This document shows, piece by piece, positions 52,098 through 63,621 of a DNA stretch of 64,000 bases (positions are counted from its first letter, which is position 1; the number at the start of each line of letters is the position of its first letter). The stretch is from NCBI GenBank assembly GCA_036946625.1, contig JAQIIU010000003.1, positions 1,315,001-1,379,000 of the forward strand. Direction: 5' to 3'. The stretch comes from Methylorubrum populi (GTDB lineage Bacteria; Pseudomonadota; Alphaproteobacteria; Rhizobiales; Beijerinckiaceae). The translations under genes were made by a program, and so were the position numbers. Under the pieces are notes generated by a model. That model was not told the DNA's origin, did no database searches, and worked only from the letters and a program-made list of their open reading frames with translations.

Positions 52098-52703
52098 TCA
52101 GCCCTCCTGCGGCCGCCGCAGCTCGAACCGGTTCTCCGGTTCGGTCGTGAAGTAATCGAAATAGCCGCCGCGCAGGATCGGGCGCATCGCCCCCGTATCG
52201 ACCCGGCCGCCGCTCACGAAGCGGTCGTCGACGTAGATCGAGACCACCTGCCCGATCACCATGAAGTTGGCCGGCTTCCCCCCGCCGAGCGGCACCAGCG
52301 GCACGGTCTGGAGCCACTTGCACTCGATCGCCGCGGGCGATTCGGCCACGCGCGGCGGGCGCACGAGGCGGGACGGCGCGGGGGTGAGCCCGGCGAAGCC
52401 GAACTCGCTCTCCCCCCGCTCCAGCGGCGCCGAAGTGGCGTTGACGGCCTCGCGCAGATCGAAGGTCGCGAGGCTGCACACGAACTCCCCGCCGTCCTCC
52501 GCGAAGGTCATCGCGTCCTTGCGGCCGGAGGAGGAGAACATCACCATGTCGGGCTCGCCCCCGACCGCGTTGAAGAACGAGTAGGGCGCGAGGTTCACGC
52601 GTCCCGCCCGGTCCATCGCGCTGATCCAGCCGATCGGGCGCGGGGCGACGATCGCTTTCAGCGGGTTGTGCGGCAGGCTGGGATTGGCGGCCTCGTAGTG
52701 CAT
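52098..52703 (-). CDS. Flavin reductase family protein (FMN-binding split barrel)
   Basis: A 201-residue protein of the flavin reductase-like FMN-binding family: NPLKAIVAPRPIGWISAMDR, NLAPYSFFNAVGGEPDMVMF, and the EFVCSLATFDLREAVNATSA segment. It ends ENRFELRRPQEG. Such proteins reduce flavin with NAD(P)H, often for a monooxygenase partner; none is adjacent. ATG 52703 is preceded by GGAGGAG, which decides it over the ATG six codons upstream. An R3 repeat separates it from the nitroreductase gene. Confidence 0.88.
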   Translation of the reverse strand: MHYEAANPSLPHNPLKAIVAPRPIGWISAMDRAGRVNLAPYSFFNAVGGEPDMVMFSSSGRKDAMTFAEDGGEFVCSLATFDLREAVNATSAPLERGESEFGFAGLTPAPSRLVRPPRVAESPAAIECKWLQTVPLVPLGGGKPANFMVIGQVVSIYVDDRFVSGGRVDTGAMRPILRGGYFDYFTTEPENRFELRRPQEG

Positions 52704-52718
52704 GGCGTGCTCCTCCGG

Positions 52719-52869
52719 CATCGTCCCGAAAGGGGGATGCCGGCTTTCGGAAAAAGACGATGCGCCAGAGCCGCTCCCGATCAGGTTGTGATCGGGAGCG
52801 GCTCCAAGCTCTCGATTCGACGCGCTCTCACGCCGAACCGGTGTCCGCTTCGGCGTGAGAGCGTTCTAG
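52719..52869. repeat. R3 composite repeat, full inverted copy
   Basis: Contains the same three hairpins as 42893-43036 in reverse order: CCCGAAAGG with GGCTTTCGG; GCCGCTCCCGATC with GATCGGGAGCGGC (perfect); and GCGCTCTCACGCCGAACCGG with CCGCTTCGGCGTGAGAGCG. Its end coincides with the TAG stop of the nitroreductase gene on the minus strand. Confidence 0.85.
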
Positions 52870-53453
52870 AAGCGCGTGACGATCCGTGCGAGGTCCGGCC
52901 GCGGCCGGTCGGAGGGCACGTCCTGCGGCCGGCCGATATGGATGAAGCCGGCGATCCGCTCGGCCGGGGCGAGGCCGAGCGCGTCGAGCACCCGGCGGTC
53001 GTAGGCGAACCATTCGGTGAGCCAGGACGTGGCGTAGCCCGCCGCGTTGGCCGCGACCACGAGGTTCATGCACACGGCGCCGGCCGAGAGCACCTGCTCC
53101 CATTCGGGGATCTTCGCGTGCGGGCCGGCGCTCGAGACGACGCCGACCACCACCGGCGCGTGGGTCAGGCGCTGCCGCTCCTGCGCGCGGCGCTTCTCGT
53201 CCGCCTCGGGGAAGTCGGCGAGATGGATCTTCTCGATCAGCGCGCCGACGCGCTCGCGCGCCGTGCCCTCGATCACCAGGAAGCGCCAGGGCGCGAGCTT
53301 GCCGTGGTCCGGCACCCGCGCGGCCACGGTCAGCCAGCCGTCGAGTTCCTCCGGCGAGGGGCCGGGTCCGGCGAGCAGCATCGGCGGCACCGAGCGGCGG
53401 CGGCGCAGCAGGTCGAGGGTGCGGTCGTGGGCGGCATCTCGAATCCCGGTCAT
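52866..53453 (-). CDS. Nitroreductase family protein (YdjA-like)
   Basis: A 195-residue FMN enzyme. The flavin phosphate-binding start RRRRSVPPMLLAGPGPSPEE, then VAARVPDHGKLAPWRFLVIE and AGAVCMNLVVAANAAGYATS, match the small YdjA group of nitroreductases. Likely NAD(P)H-dependent reduction of nitro or quinone compounds; physiological substrate unknown. ATG 53453 is chosen because the family N-terminus starts there. The TAG stop is followed directly by the R3 repeat. Confidence 0.88.
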   Translation of the reverse strand: MTGIRDAAHDRTLDLLRRRRSVPPMLLAGPGPSPEELDGWLTVAARVPDHGKLAPWRFLVIEGTARERVGALIEKIHLADFPEADEKRRAQERQRLTHAPVVVGVVSSAGPHAKIPEWEQVLSAGAVCMNLVVAANAAGYATSWLTEWFAYDRRVLDALGLAPAERIAGFIHIGRPQDVPSDRPRPDLARIVTRF

Positions 53454-53566
53454 GGACAATCCGCGTGCAGGGGCCGAAGCTCGGAGCCGGACCGCCATGC
53501 CGCCGCCACGGTCCGGTTGCAAGGGCTGGGCGGATACCGAGCGGCGAACGGGAGCGCGAAGGGACG

Positions 53567-54487
53567 ATGGGACGCGGGGCCGCAGGCGGCAAGATCGTTT
53601 CTCCGGCTGTCCTCGCGGCCGCGGCGCTGGCCGTGCTCCCCGTCCGCGCGCAATCGCCGAGCCCGTTCGGGGCGGGCCTGCCCCCTTCCGGCGTCACCGG
53701 GCCGATGCTGCCGCCGCCCGCGGCGGAGGGCGAAGCCGATCTGACGCTCTCGGCGGTCTTCGCCGGCTCGAGCGGGCCGATCCGCTCGGGGCTCACCTGG
53801 CGCCTCTACGGCGAGAACGGGGAGGGCGGGCACCCCGCCATCGTCGCCCGCTCGAACGAGGCCGCGCCGGTGTTCAAGCTCGCGGCCGGCGCCTACGTCG
53901 CCACCGTCACCTACGGCTACGCCAGTGCCTCCAAGCGGATCACGATGTCGGGCAGTCCGGCCGCGGACCAGCTTCGGGTCGCGGCCGGTGCGCTGAAGCT
54001 GTCCGGGGCGGTCGGCGACCAGAGGATACCGGGCAACCAGCTCGCCTTCTCGGTCTTCGTGCCGATCGGGACGAATTCGGAGGGGCGCCTCGTGCGCAGC
54101 GGCATCAAGGCCGGGGAGATCGTGCGCCTGCCCGAGGGCACCTACCACGTCGTGTCGAGCTACGGCGATTCGAACGCGATCCAGCGCGCCGACCTCAGGG
54201 TCGAGAACGGCAAGGTCACCGACGCGACCATGAACCACCGTGCCGCCACCGTGACCCTGAAGCTCGTCGCCGCCCCCGGCTCCGAGGCGTTCGCCGGCAC
54301 CGCCTTCAGCGTGCTGACGCCGGGCGGCGACACCATCCGGGAGGCGATCGGCGCCTTTCCGTCCGTGACGCTGGCGGAGGGCGACTACGTGCTGATCGCC
54401 CGCCACGACGGGCAGGTCTTCACCCGCGAGTTCAAGGTGGAGAGCGGCATGGACCGCGACATCGAAGTCGTGGCGAAAGGGAGCTGA
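53567..54487 (+). CDS. Secreted hypothetical protein with repeated beta-sandwich segments
   Basis: A 306-residue protein with a signal peptide (cleavage near residue 28, PVRAQS) and a mostly beta-strand mature part. Three or more segments share the pattern of aromatic strands followed by LxxGxYxVxxxYG (for example KLAAGAYVATVTYGYASASK, RLPEGTYHVVSSYGDSNA, and TLAEGDYVLIARHDGQ), as in carboxypeptidase-regulatory or Ig-like repeats. It is conserved in style among rhizobial exported proteins, but I know no function. GCGAAGGGA precedes the ATG. The next secreted protein starts four bases after its stop, so they form an operon. Confidence 0.7.
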   Translation: MGRGAAGGKIVSPAVLAAAALAVLPVRAQSPSPFGAGLPPSGVTGPMLPPPAAEGEADLTLSAVFAGSSGPIRSGLTWRLYGENGEGGHPAIVARSNEAAPVFKLAAGAYVATVTYGYASASKRITMSGSPAADQLRVAAGALKLSGAVGDQRIPGNQLAFSVFVPIGTNSEGRLVRSGIKAGEIVRLPEGTYHVVSSYGDSNAIQRADLRVENGKVTDATMNHRAATVTLKLVAAPGSEAFAGTAFSVLTPGGDTIREAIGAFPSVTLAEGDYVLIARHDGQVFTREFKVESGMDRDIEVVAKGS

Positions 54488-54491
54488 GACC

Positions 54492-54878
54492 GTGCCGTAT
54501 CCGGCCGCGCTCGCAGCGCTCCTCCTCCTCTCCGCGACGTCGGCGCGGGCGCAGACGGTCGTGGACGGCTCCGACGCCGCGGTCGGTCCGGAGGCGGCGC
54601 GGACGGCGCTGACCCTGATCGGCCGGCAGTTGCGCGATACCGGCGCGAGGGTCGCGAACCTGCGGATCGGCCGGGCCGGGGCGCTCTGCGGCACGGTCGA
54701 TGTCCGCAACCGCATGGGCACCTATACCGGTCCCCGGGGCTTCGTCGCCGACATCCCGCAAAGCTTCCTCGGGCGATTGCCGGAGGGGCCGGAACTGCGC
54801 AACCCGGGAAGCCCGGCGGATTTCCGCGCCATGGAGCGGGCGCGGGCGCTGTTCGAGGCGAACTGCACCGAGGGCTGA
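54492..54878 (+). CDS. Small secreted hypothetical protein (128 residues)
   Basis: A 128-residue protein with a clear signal peptide (cleavage near residue 20, SARAQT) and two cysteines in the mature part (CGTVDVRN and a terminal NCTEG) that could form a disulphide. The GTG start lies four bases after the stop of the preceding secreted-protein gene, with AAAGGGAG upstream, so the pair is probably co-translated. No family recognised. Periplasmic or extracellular location is inferred. Confidence 0.65.
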   Translation: MPYPAALAALLLLSATSARAQTVVDGSDAAVGPEAARTALTLIGRQLRDTGARVANLRIGRAGALCGTVDVRNRMGTYTGPRGFVADIPQSFLGRLPEGPELRNPGSPADFRAMERARALFEANCTEG

Positions 54879-54892
54879 CCGGAAAGCCGCCC

Positions 54893-55024
54893 TCAGGCGA
54901 ACGGCACGATCAGCGGCAGGGCGAGAGCCAGCCCGCCGGCCAGCACGATGGCATCGCGGACGCGCCGCCCGATCCAGGCGCGGGTGCCGCGGCGCCGTGC
55001 GGTGATGTCGTCGGTGAAGGTCAT
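54893..55024 (-). CDS. Small membrane protein (43 residues)
   Basis: A 43-residue frame: polar, basic start (MTFTDDITARRRGTRAWIGR) and one C-terminal hydrophobic helix (AIVLAGGLALALPLIVPF). A strong GCAGGAGAGG ribosome-binding site precedes the ATG at good spacing, making translation likely. It is divergent from the MocR-type gene, 125 bp apart, so it may be among that regulator's targets. No family known. Confidence 0.6.
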   Translation of the reverse strand: MTFTDDITARRRGTRAWIGRRVRDAIVLAGGLALALPLIVPFA

Positions 55025-55090
55025 CGTCCTCTCCTGCCTCTTCGGTGGCCCCGATATGAGCGGGACGCCGCTTTCGCGACAGGGACGGTT

Positions 55091-55136
55091 GCCGTACGAT
55101 TCCAAAGAACTGTCCGGTACGAGTGCCGGTACGGTT
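55091..55136. promoter_or_regulatory. Three direct repeats upstream of the MocR-type gene (candidate operator)
   Basis: GCCGTACGATT (55091-55101), CCGGTACGAGT (55114-55124) and CCGGTACGGTT (55126-55136) share the core CCGGTACGRKT in the same orientation. The cores are 23 and 12 bases apart. MocR proteins bind direct repeats and usually control the divergent gene and themselves, so this is a plausible operator. Confidence 0.55.
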
Positions 55137-55148
55137 CGGAGGACAGCC

Positions 55149-56561
55149 ATGACCGAGATGTTGGCCGAAGCGGTGCCCGCGGCGCTTTCGCGGGTCGAGG
55201 CGGTGATCCGCGCCATCGAGGACCGGATCGAGGGCCGTGCGCTCGGCCCCGGTGCGCGGCTCCCCTCGGTGCGGGGCCTGGCCGAGAGCATGCAGGTCTC
55301 GAAATCGACGGTGGTCGAGGCCTACGACCGGCTGGCGGCGCGCGGTGCCATCGTCTCCCGGCCGGGCTCCGGCTTCTTCGTCTCGGCCCGTGCCGAACCG
55401 CTCAGCCTCGCCGCGATCGGACCGCGGCTCGACCGGGCGGTCGATCCGGTCTGGATCACCCGGCAGTCGCTGGAATCGGGGCCGGATTCGCTGCGGCCCG
55501 GCTGCGGCTGGCTGCCGAACGCCTGGCTGCCGGAAGAAGGCCTGCGCCGCGCCCTGCGCCAGGTCGCCCGCCAGAGCGGCGCGGTGATGTTCTACGATAC
55601 GCCGCAGGGCCACATCCCGCTGCGCCAGCAACTCGCCCTGCGGCTGACCGAGCGCGGCATCCGCGCCCATCCCGACCAGCTCGTGCTGGCCGATTCGGTC
55701 ACGCAAGCCCTCGACCTGATCATCCGCTTCCTCGCCGAGCCCGGCGACACGGTGCTCCTCGACGATCCCTGCTACTTCTCCTTCCAGGCCCTGGCCCGCG
55801 CCCACCGCCTGCGCATGGTCGGGGTGCCGTTCGGGCCCGACGGGCCGGATCTCGCCGCCTTCGAGCAGGCCCTGATCGAGCACCGCCCACGCTTCTACAT
55901 CACCAATTCCGGTCTCCAGAACCCGATCGGCGCCAGCTTGAGCCCGGTCGTCGTGCACCGCATCCTGCGGCTCGCCGAGATGCACGGCACGCTGATCGTC
56001 GAGGACGACGCCTATGCCGATTTCGAGGCCGAGCCGGGCCCGCGGCTCGCCGGCTTCGACGGCCTCGACCGGGTGATCCATGTCGGCGGCTTCTCGAAGA
56101 CGCTCTCGACCGGGGCCCGCGTCGGGGTGATCGCGCTCCGCCCCGACTGGGTCGAGCGCCTGGTCGACCTCAAGCTCGCGGTGTCGTTGAGCGACAACCA
56201 TCTCACCGCGGCGACCATCCACCGCTTCCTCGGCGAGGGCAGCTATCGCCACCACCTCGACACGATGCGCACCCGGCTGGCGGAGGCCCGCGGCACGGTG
56301 GTGCGGCGGCTCGCGGGCGTCGGCGTTGCCGTGCCCTTCGTGCCGAGCGCCGGCATGTTCCTCTGGGCGCGCCTGCCGGACGGCCTCGACGCCGCCGACG
56401 TCTCCCGCCGGGCACTCGCCCGCGGCATGGTGCTGGCGCCGGGCAACGTCTTCTCCCTGAGCCAGGGCGCGGCCGGCTCCATGCGCTTCAACGTGGCGCA
56501 ATGCGCCGACCCGCGGGTGTTTTCGGAATTGTCGCGGGCGATGGAGGGGCGAGGCGCGTAA
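55149..56561 (+). CDS. MocR-type transcriptional regulator (GntR winged helix plus aminotransferase domain)
   Basis: A 470-residue fusion: GntR-type helix-turn-helix at 1-80 (GPGARLPSVRGLAESMQVSK, VVEAYDRLAARGAIVSRPGS) and a fold-type I aminotransferase-like domain (about 110-470). The PLP-binding lysine is in HVGGFSKTLSTGARVG, with DDPCYFSFQ and EDDAYADFE as other conserved sites. Such proteins sense PLP or an amino acid adduct and act on adjacent genes. The divergent small membrane protein is the only neighbour that suggests a target. ATG 55149 is set by homology. It is convergent with thrS. Confidence 0.9.
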   Translation: MTEMLAEAVPAALSRVEAVIRAIEDRIEGRALGPGARLPSVRGLAESMQVSKSTVVEAYDRLAARGAIVSRPGSGFFVSARAEPLSLAAIGPRLDRAVDPVWITRQSLESGPDSLRPGCGWLPNAWLPEEGLRRALRQVARQSGAVMFYDTPQGHIPLRQQLALRLTERGIRAHPDQLVLADSVTQALDLIIRFLAEPGDTVLLDDPCYFSFQALARAHRLRMVGVPFGPDGPDLAAFEQALIEHRPRFYITNSGLQNPIGASLSPVVVHRILRLAEMHGTLIVEDDAYADFEAEPGPRLAGFDGLDRVIHVGGFSKTLSTGARVGVIALRPDWVERLVDLKLAVSLSDNHLTAATIHRFLGEGSYRHHLDTMRTRLAEARGTVVRRLAGVGVAVPFVPSAGMFLWARLPDGLDAADVSRRALARGMVLAPGNVFSLSQGAAGSMRFNVAQCADPRVFSELSRAMEGRGA

Positions 56562-56583
56562 GGCGCCCACCCCCTCTCTCGCG

Positions 56584-58611
56584 TCAGGGCGCCGGCTGCT
56601 CCCCGTGCTGCCCGTCGAGCACCGTGCCGGTGCTCGGCCGGCTCTCGGCGGCGGCCTCGGCCCGGCGGCGGTCCGGCGAGGTCGCCTCCTCGACGAAGGC
56701 GGCGAGCGCCGCGTCGAGATCGAGCGTGGTGGTCTTCTGGCTGCCGAGGCGGCGCACCGAGACCGTGCGCTCCTCCGCCTCGCGGCGGCCGAGCGCGAGC
56801 AGCACCGGCACCTTGGCGAGCGAGTGCTCGCGGACCTTGTAGTTGATCTTTTCGTTGCGCAGGTCGGCCTCGACCCGCAGCTCGGCGCGCTCCAGCACCC
56901 GCACCACCTCGCGGGCGTAAGAATCGGCCTCGCTGGTGATGGTGGCGACCACCACCTGCACCGGGGCGAGCCAGAGCGGGAAGTGACCCGCGAAATGCTC
57001 GATCAGGATGCCGGTGAAGCGCTCCATCGAGCCGCAGATGGCGCGGTGGATCATCACCGGCGGCTTCTTCTGGCTGTCGGCGTCGATGTAGCTCGCGTCG
57101 AACCGCTCCGGCAGGTTGAAGTCCACCTGCGTGGTGCCGCACTGCCAGTCGCGGCCGATGGCGTCGCGCAGCACGTACTCGAATTTCGGCCCGTAGAACG
57201 CGCCCTCGCCGGGATTGACCGCGGTCTTGATCCGCCCGCCGGACTGCTCCTCGATCTGCGCCAGCACCCGCGTCATCACGGCCTCGGCGTGGTCCCACAG
57301 GGCGTCGGAGCCGACGCGCTTCTCGGGGCGCGTGGAAAGCTTCACCAGGATCTGGTCGAAGCCGAAATCGGCGTAGGTCGAGAGGATCAGGTCGTTGATC
57401 TTCAGGCACTCGGCGGCGAGCTGGTCCTCGGTGCAGAAGATGTGCGCGTCGTCCTGGGTGAAGCCGCGCACCCGCATCAGGCCGTGCATCGCGCCGGACG
57501 GCTCGTAGCGGTGGACGACGCCGAACTCGGCCATGCGCAGGGGCAGGTCGCGGTAGGATTTGAGCCCGTGCTTGAAGATCTGCACGTGGCCGGGGCAGTT
57601 CATGGGCTTGAGGGCGAACCAGCGCTTGTCCTCGGCCTCCTCGCCGGCGGATTGGGCCGCGAACATGTTCTCGCGGTACCAGCCCCAGTGGCCGGAGGTC
57701 TCCCACAGCGACTTGTCGAGGATCTGCGGTGCGTTCACCTCGGCGTAGTCGCCCTTCAGGCGGCGGCGCATGTAGGCGATCAGCGCCTGGAAGATCGTCC
57801 AGCCCTTGGCGTGCCAGAACACGACGCCCGGCCCCTCCTCCTGGAAGTGGAAGAGGTCCATCTCCTTGCCCAGGCGACGGTGGTCGCGGCGTTCGGCCTC
57901 CTCCAGCCGGTGGAGGTAGGCATCGAGATCGCCTTGAGAGGCCCAGGCGGTGCCGTAGATGCGCGTCAGCATCGGATTGCCGGCGTCCCCCCGCCAATAG
58001 GCGCCCGCGACCTTCATCAGCTTGAAGGCGGTGCCGACCTTGCCCGTCGAGGTCATGTGCGGGCCGCGGCAGAGGTCGAACCACGCGCCCTGGCGGTAGA
58101 TCTTCAGATCCTCGCCCGGCGGAATCGCATCGACCAGCTCGACCTTGTAGCTCTCGCCCCGGTCGGCAAAGAGCGTCTTCACGTCGTCGCGCTTCCAGAC
58201 CTCCTTCGTGAACGGAGCATCGCGCGAAACGATCTCGCGCATCTTCGCCTCGATCTTCGGGAAGTCCTCGGGCGTGAACGGCTCGGCTCGCGCGAAGTCG
58301 TAGTAGAAGCCGTTCTCGATGACGGGTCCGATCGTCACCTGCGTGCCGGGCCAGAGCGCCTGCACGGCTTCCGCCAGCACGTGGGCGCAGTCGTGGCGGA
58401 TCAGTTCGAGCGCCCGTGGGTCGTCGCGGGAAATGAACTCGATCGCGGCGTCGCGCTCGATCGCGGCGTCGAGGTCGCGCACCGTGCCGTCCAGCGCCAT
58501 GGCGACCGTGCGCTTGGCCAGCGACTTGGCGATGCCCTCCACCACGGTCCGACCGGTCACCGCGGCGTCGTAGGCGCGGGTGTTGCCGTCGGGGAAAGTC
58601 AGGATGGGCAT
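56584..58611 (-). CDS. thrS: Threonyl-tRNA synthetase
   Basis: A 675-residue class II synthetase: N-terminal TGS domain (1-65), editing domain with [20 protein letters not shown], catalytic core with the zinc-binding Cys in [13 protein letters not shown] and His in [18 protein letters not shown], motif 3 in [14 protein letters not shown], and an anticodon-binding C-terminus. The last 25 residues are a Pro/Arg-rich extension beyond the usual end. Length is slightly above the 640-660 norm. It is convergent with the MocR gene. Confidence 0.97.
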   Translation of the reverse strand: MPILTFPDGNTRAYDAAVTGRTVVEGIAKSLAKRTVAMALDGTVRDLDAAIERDAAIEFISRDDPRALELIRHDCAHVLAEAVQALWPGTQVTIGPVIENGFYYDFARAEPFTPEDFPKIEAKMREIVSRDAPFTKEVWKRDDVKTLFADRGESYKVELVDAIPPGEDLKIYRQGAWFDLCRGPHMTSTGKVGTAFKLMKVAGAYWRGDAGNPMLTRIYGTAWASQGDLDAYLHRLEEAERRDHRRLGKEMDLFHFQEEGPGVVFWHAKGWTIFQALIAYMRRRLKGDYAEVNAPQILDKSLWETSGHWGWYRENMFAAQSAGEEAEDKRWFALKPMNCPGHVQIFKHGLKSYRDLPLRMAEFGVVHRYEPSGAMHGLMRVRGFTQDDAHIFCTEDQLAAECLKINDLILSTYADFGFDQILVKLSTRPEKRVGSDALWDHAEAVMTRVLAQIEEQSGGRIKTAVNPGEGAFYGPKFEYVLRDAIGRDWQCGTTQVDFNLPERFDASYIDADSQKKPPVMIHRAICGSMERFTGILIEHFAGHFPLWLAPVQVVVATITSEADSYAREVVRVLERAELRVEADLRNEKINYKVREHSLAKVPVLLALGRREAEERTVSVRRLGSQKTTTLDLDAALAAFVEEATSPDRRRAEAAAESRPSTGTVLDGQHGEQPAP

Positions 58612-58685
58612 GATGGGACCGTGTTTGTGCGACGTGCGACCCTACTCGAGGGGTCGGCGGGTTTTCGGGAGGCGGGGGGGTTAAG

Positions 58686-58739
58686 TCAATGCACGATCCC
58701 GGCGGTCTTGGTGCCGCCGAGATCGATCCCGATCCGCAA
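58686..58739 (-). pseudogene. N-terminal scrap of a ROK-family sugar kinase
   Basis: Eighteen codons (TTG start, TGA stop) read MRIGIDLGGTKTAGIVH. This is the nucleotide-binding start of ROK kinases such as fructokinase or glucokinase, whose N-terminus is normally MRIGIDLGGTKTEGI. The remainder of the gene, about 280 codons, is gone; thrS follows 74 bp later. It lies 22 bp after the dctA stop on the same strand. It is too short to function. Confidence 0.6.
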
Positions 58740-58760
58740 TCGCCCGGAGGCCGACGGCGC

Positions 58761-60152
<1,392 letters not shown>

Positions 60153-60639
60153 GTTTCCTCACCGATACCGTATCGCGCGGCCTCGCCCGGGCGGCTTTGC
60201 GCGGACGCTATTCCCTTTGATCCCGGTGCTCAATCGCACCCCGGTAAACGGGGCGGCCTTTGTAACAAGAGAGTCTTTCGACCTGCGGGGCGTTTTGCGG
60301 GGCGTTCGACGCGGCCGGTCGAGGCAGCCTTCGGGCCGACGGGCAAGGAAGCGGCGCGCGCGAAGTCTCCGGTGGCGAGAGACCGCAGGCGGTGCCGTTC
60401 CGCCGCGCTCGACGGCGGCCGCGGCCTTGCCCCCGGTCCCGCGACGAAGCCGCTTCCCCTCGAACGGCGAGCGCTCTAGAAGCGCTCCATGTTCGGCCCG
60501 ATCCTCTCTCCGTCGCGAATTACGGGCCCGGCCTCCGTGTAGGCGCCGCGTGCCGCGGCCGCGCCGGATGCCGGGTGAAGCCCCTTCCGCCCGTTCCCCT
60601 TCGACCGTCCCCGCGACGAGAGCCTCTGCCGAACCCGCC
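60153..60639. other. Divergent region between dctA and ileS
   Basis: 487 bp without a supportable gene; the ileS frame stays open through part of it but lacks homology. A CTCTAGAAGCGCTCC stretch at about 60475-60487 resembles the edge of the R3 repeat. Promoters for dctA and ileS are expected here. No T-box or riboswitch was recognised. Confidence 0.45.
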
Positions 60640-63621
60640 ATGAGCGACCAGAACGATGCGGTCCCCGCGGCCGCCCGCGACTATTCGCGGACCCTGTTCC
60701 TGCCCAGGACCGACTTCCCCATGCGCGCGGGTCTGCCGACCCGCGAGCCGCTGCTGCTCGAGCGCTGGAAGAGCATCGGCCTGTACGAAAAGATCCGCGC
60801 CGCCGCGAAGGGCCGCCCGCGCTTCGTGCTGCATGACGGGCCGCCCTACGCCAACGGCAACCTCCATATCGGCCACGCCCTCAACAAGATCCTCAAGGAC
60901 GTGGTGGTGCGCTCGCAAGGGGCGCTCGGCCGCGACGCGGACTACGTGCCGGGCTGGGACTGCCACGGCCTGCCGATCGAGTGGAAGATCGAGGAGCAGT
61001 ACCGCGCCAAGGGCAAGAGCAAGGACGAGGTGCCGGTGCTGGAGTTCCGCCGGCAATGCCGGGCCTTCGCGGCGGAGTGGCTGAACATCCAGCGCGAGGA
61101 GTTCAAGCGGCTCGGCGTCACCGGCGACTGGGACCGCCCCTACGCGACCATGGCCTACCCGGCCGAGGCGCGCATCGCCGCGGAACTGATGAAGTTCGCG
61201 GAAAGCGGCCAGCTCTATCGCGGCTCGAAGCCGGTGATGTGGTCGGTGGTGGAGAAGACCGCGCTCGCCGAGGCCGAGGTCGAGTACGAGGAGCATGTCA
61301 GCGACACGGTGTTCGTGGCGTTCCCGATCCGCGACGGCGCTCCGGCCGATCTGGCCGGCGCCCGCGTCGTGATCTGGACGACGACGCCCTGGACCCTGCC
61401 GGCCAACCGCGCCGTCGCCTACTCCAAGCGGGTCGCCTACGGGCTCTACCGCGTCACGGCGGCGGCCGAGGACAACTGGGCCAGGGTCGGCGACGCCTAC
61501 CTGCTCGCCGACGCGCTGGCGGACGGTGTGTTCAAGGCCGCTCGGGTCGAGGCGTTCGAGCGCGTCGCCGACGTGCCGGCCGCGAGCCTTGCCGGGCTCA
61601 CCCTGTCGCATCCGCTGGCGGGCTTCGATCCCGGCTACGGCTTCCCGGTGCCGATGTTGGAGGGCGAGCACGTCACCGACGAGGCCGGCACCGGCTTCGT
61701 CCACACGGCGCCGAGCCACGGCCGCGAGGATTTCGAGGTCTGGATGGCCAGCGGCCGGCGGCTCACGCAAGCCGGCATCGACACTCGCATCCCCTACACC
61801 GTCGATGCCGACGGGGCGCTGACCGAGGAGGCGTTCGGCTTCACCGGCCGGCGCGTCTTCACCGAGAAGGGCGAGAAGGGCGACGCCAACAAGGCGGTGA
61901 TCGCCGCCCTGACCGAGGCCGGGGCGCTCGTCGCCCGCGGGGTGCTGCGCCACCAGTACCCGCATTCCTGGCGCTCGAAGAAGCCGGTGCTGTTCCGCAA
62001 CACGCCGCAATGGTTCATCGCCATGGACCGTCCGGTGGAGGCGCTCGGCAACCGCACCCTTCGCGAGACCGCGCTGCACGCCATCGAGGAGACGCAGTGG
62101 GTTCCGCCGCAGGGAAAAAACCGCATCAACGGCATGGTCGCGGGTCGGCCCGATTGGGTGGTCTCGCGCCAGCGCGCCTGGGGCGTGCCGATCACGGTCT
62201 TCGTCGAGCGCGAGACCGGCGCGGTGCTGCGCGACGAGGCGGTGAACGCGCGCATCGCGCAGGCCTTCGCGCAAGAGGGCGCCGATGCGTGGTTCGCCGA
62301 CGGCGCCGCCGAGCGCTTCCTGGCCCCGGAGCACGACCCGGCCAAGTACGAAAAGGTGACCGACGTCCTCGACGTCTGGTTCGATTCCGGCTCGACCCAC
62401 GCCTTCGTGCTGGACGACCCGCAGGCGTTTCCGGGACTCGCCGGCATCCGCCGCGCGGTCGATGGCGGCCCCGATCAGGTGATGTATCTCGAAGGCTCCG
62501 ACCAGCACCGCGGCTGGTTCCAGTCCTCGCTGCTCGAATCCTGCGGCACCAAGGGCCGTGCGCCCTACGACGTGGTGCTCACCCACGGCTTCGTCCTCGA
62601 CGCCCGGGGCGAGAAGATGTCGAAATCGCGCGGCAACGTCGTCGCGCCGCAGAACGTCATCAAGGAATCGGGCGCCGACATTTTGCGCCTTTGGGTCGCT
62701 GCCGCCGATTACTCCGACGATCTGCGCATCGGGCCGGAGATCGTGAAGACCTTCGCCGAGACCTACCGCAAGCTGCGCAACTCGCTTCGCTGGATGCTCG
62801 GCTCGCTCGCCCACCGGGTGCCCGGCGACGACGTGCCGTTCGCGCAGATGCCGGAACTGGAGCGCTTCATCCTGCATCGCCTCGCCCAACTCGACGGCGA
62901 GATCCGCGAAGCCTACGCGGCCTACGACACCAAGCGGATCGTGGCGCTGCTCAACGGCTTCATGACCGGCGACCTCTCGGCCTTCTACTTCGACGTGCGC
63001 AAGGACGCGCTCTACTGCGACCCGATCTCCTCGGCGACGCGCCGCGCCGCGCTTCAGGTCATCGACGAGGCCTTCCGCCGGGTGACGATCTGGCTCGCGC
63101 CCGTGCTCGCCTTCACGGCGGAGGAGGCGTGGCTCGACCGCTACCCGTCGCAGGACGGCTCGGTGCATCTCCAGACCCTGCCGGACACCCCCGCGGAATG
63201 GCGCGACGACGCGCTCGCCGCCCGCTGGCAGAAGGTGCGCAAGGTCCGCCGCGTCGTCACCGGGGCGCTCGAGATCGAGCGCGCGGCCAAGCGCATCGGC
63301 GCCGGCCTGGAGGCGGCCCCGACCGTCTATGTCGCCGATCCCGACCTGCTCGGGGCGCTCGACGGCGTCGATTTCGCGGACGTGTGCATCACCTCGGCGA
63401 TCACCGTGCGCGCGGGCGAGGGCCCGGCCGGGGCCTTTCGCCTCGACGAGGTGAAGGGCGTGGCCGTGGTGCCGGAGCGGGCCGAGGGCACCAAATGCGC
63501 CCGCTCCTGGCGGGTGACGCCGGCGGTCGGCAGCGATCCCGACTATCCCGAGGTGACCCCGCGGGACGCGCGGGCCCTGCGGGAGTGGGACGCGGCGCAT
63601 CCGGGCGCGGGGGCGGTGTGA
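60640..63621 (+). CDS. ileS: Isoleucyl-tRNA synthetase
   Basis: A 993-residue class I synthetase. HIGH motif region [20 protein letters not shown] (about 65-84), a CP1 editing domain with [16 protein letters not shown] and [15 protein letters not shown], the KMSKS loop in [14 protein letters not shown], and an anticodon-binding C-terminal half ending without the enteric zinc-finger. It charges tRNA-Ile. ATG 60640 starts the conserved region. It overlaps lspA by four bases; ileS-lspA is a widely conserved pair. Confidence 0.97.
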   Translation: MSDQNDAVPAAARDYSRTLFLPRTDFPMRAGLPTREPLLLERWKSIGLYEKIRAAAKGRPRFVLHDGPPYANGNLHIGHALNKILKDVVVRSQGALGRDADYVPGWDCHGLPIEWKIEEQYRAKGKSKDEVPVLEFRRQCRAFAAEWLNIQREEFKRLGVTGDWDRPYATMAYPAEARIAAELMKFAESGQLYRGSKPVMWSVVEKTALAEAEVEYEEHVSDTVFVAFPIRDGAPADLAGARVVIWTTTPWTLPANRAVAYSKRVAYGLYRVTAAAEDNWARVGDAYLLADALADGVFKAARVEAFERVADVPAASLAGLTLSHPLAGFDPGYGFPVPMLEGEHVTDEAGTGFVHTAPSHGREDFEVWMASGRRLTQAGIDTRIPYTVDADGALTEEAFGFTGRRVFTEKGEKGDANKAVIAALTEAGALVARGVLRHQYPHSWRSKKPVLFRNTPQWFIAMDRPVEALGNRTLRETALHAIEETQWVPPQGKNRINGMVAGRPDWVVSRQRAWGVPITVFVERETGAVLRDEAVNARIAQAFAQEGADAWFADGAAERFLAPEHDPAKYEKVTDVLDVWFDSGSTHAFVLDDPQAFPGLAGIRRAVDGGPDQVMYLEGSDQHRGWFQSSLLESCGTKGRAPYDVVLTHGFVLDARGEKMSKSRGNVVAPQNVIKESGADILRLWVAAADYSDDLRIGPEIVKTFAETYRKLRNSLRWMLGSLAHRVPGDDVPFAQMPELERFILHRLAQLDGEIREAYAAYDTKRIVALLNGFMTGDLSAFYFDVRKDALYCDPISSATRRAALQVIDEAFRRVTIWLAPVLAFTAEEAWLDRYPSQDGSVHLQTLPDTPAEWRDDALAARWQKVRKVRRVVTGALEIERAAKRIGAGLEAAPTVYVADPDLLGALDGVDFADVCITSAITVRAGEGPAGAFRLDEVKGVAVVPERAEGTKCARSWRVTPAVGSDPDYPEVTPRDARALREWDAAHPGAGAV

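Noticed and set aside
60520..63600. Open frame of over 1000 codons opposite ileS
   Set aside because: Shadow of ileS; no domain or start signal.
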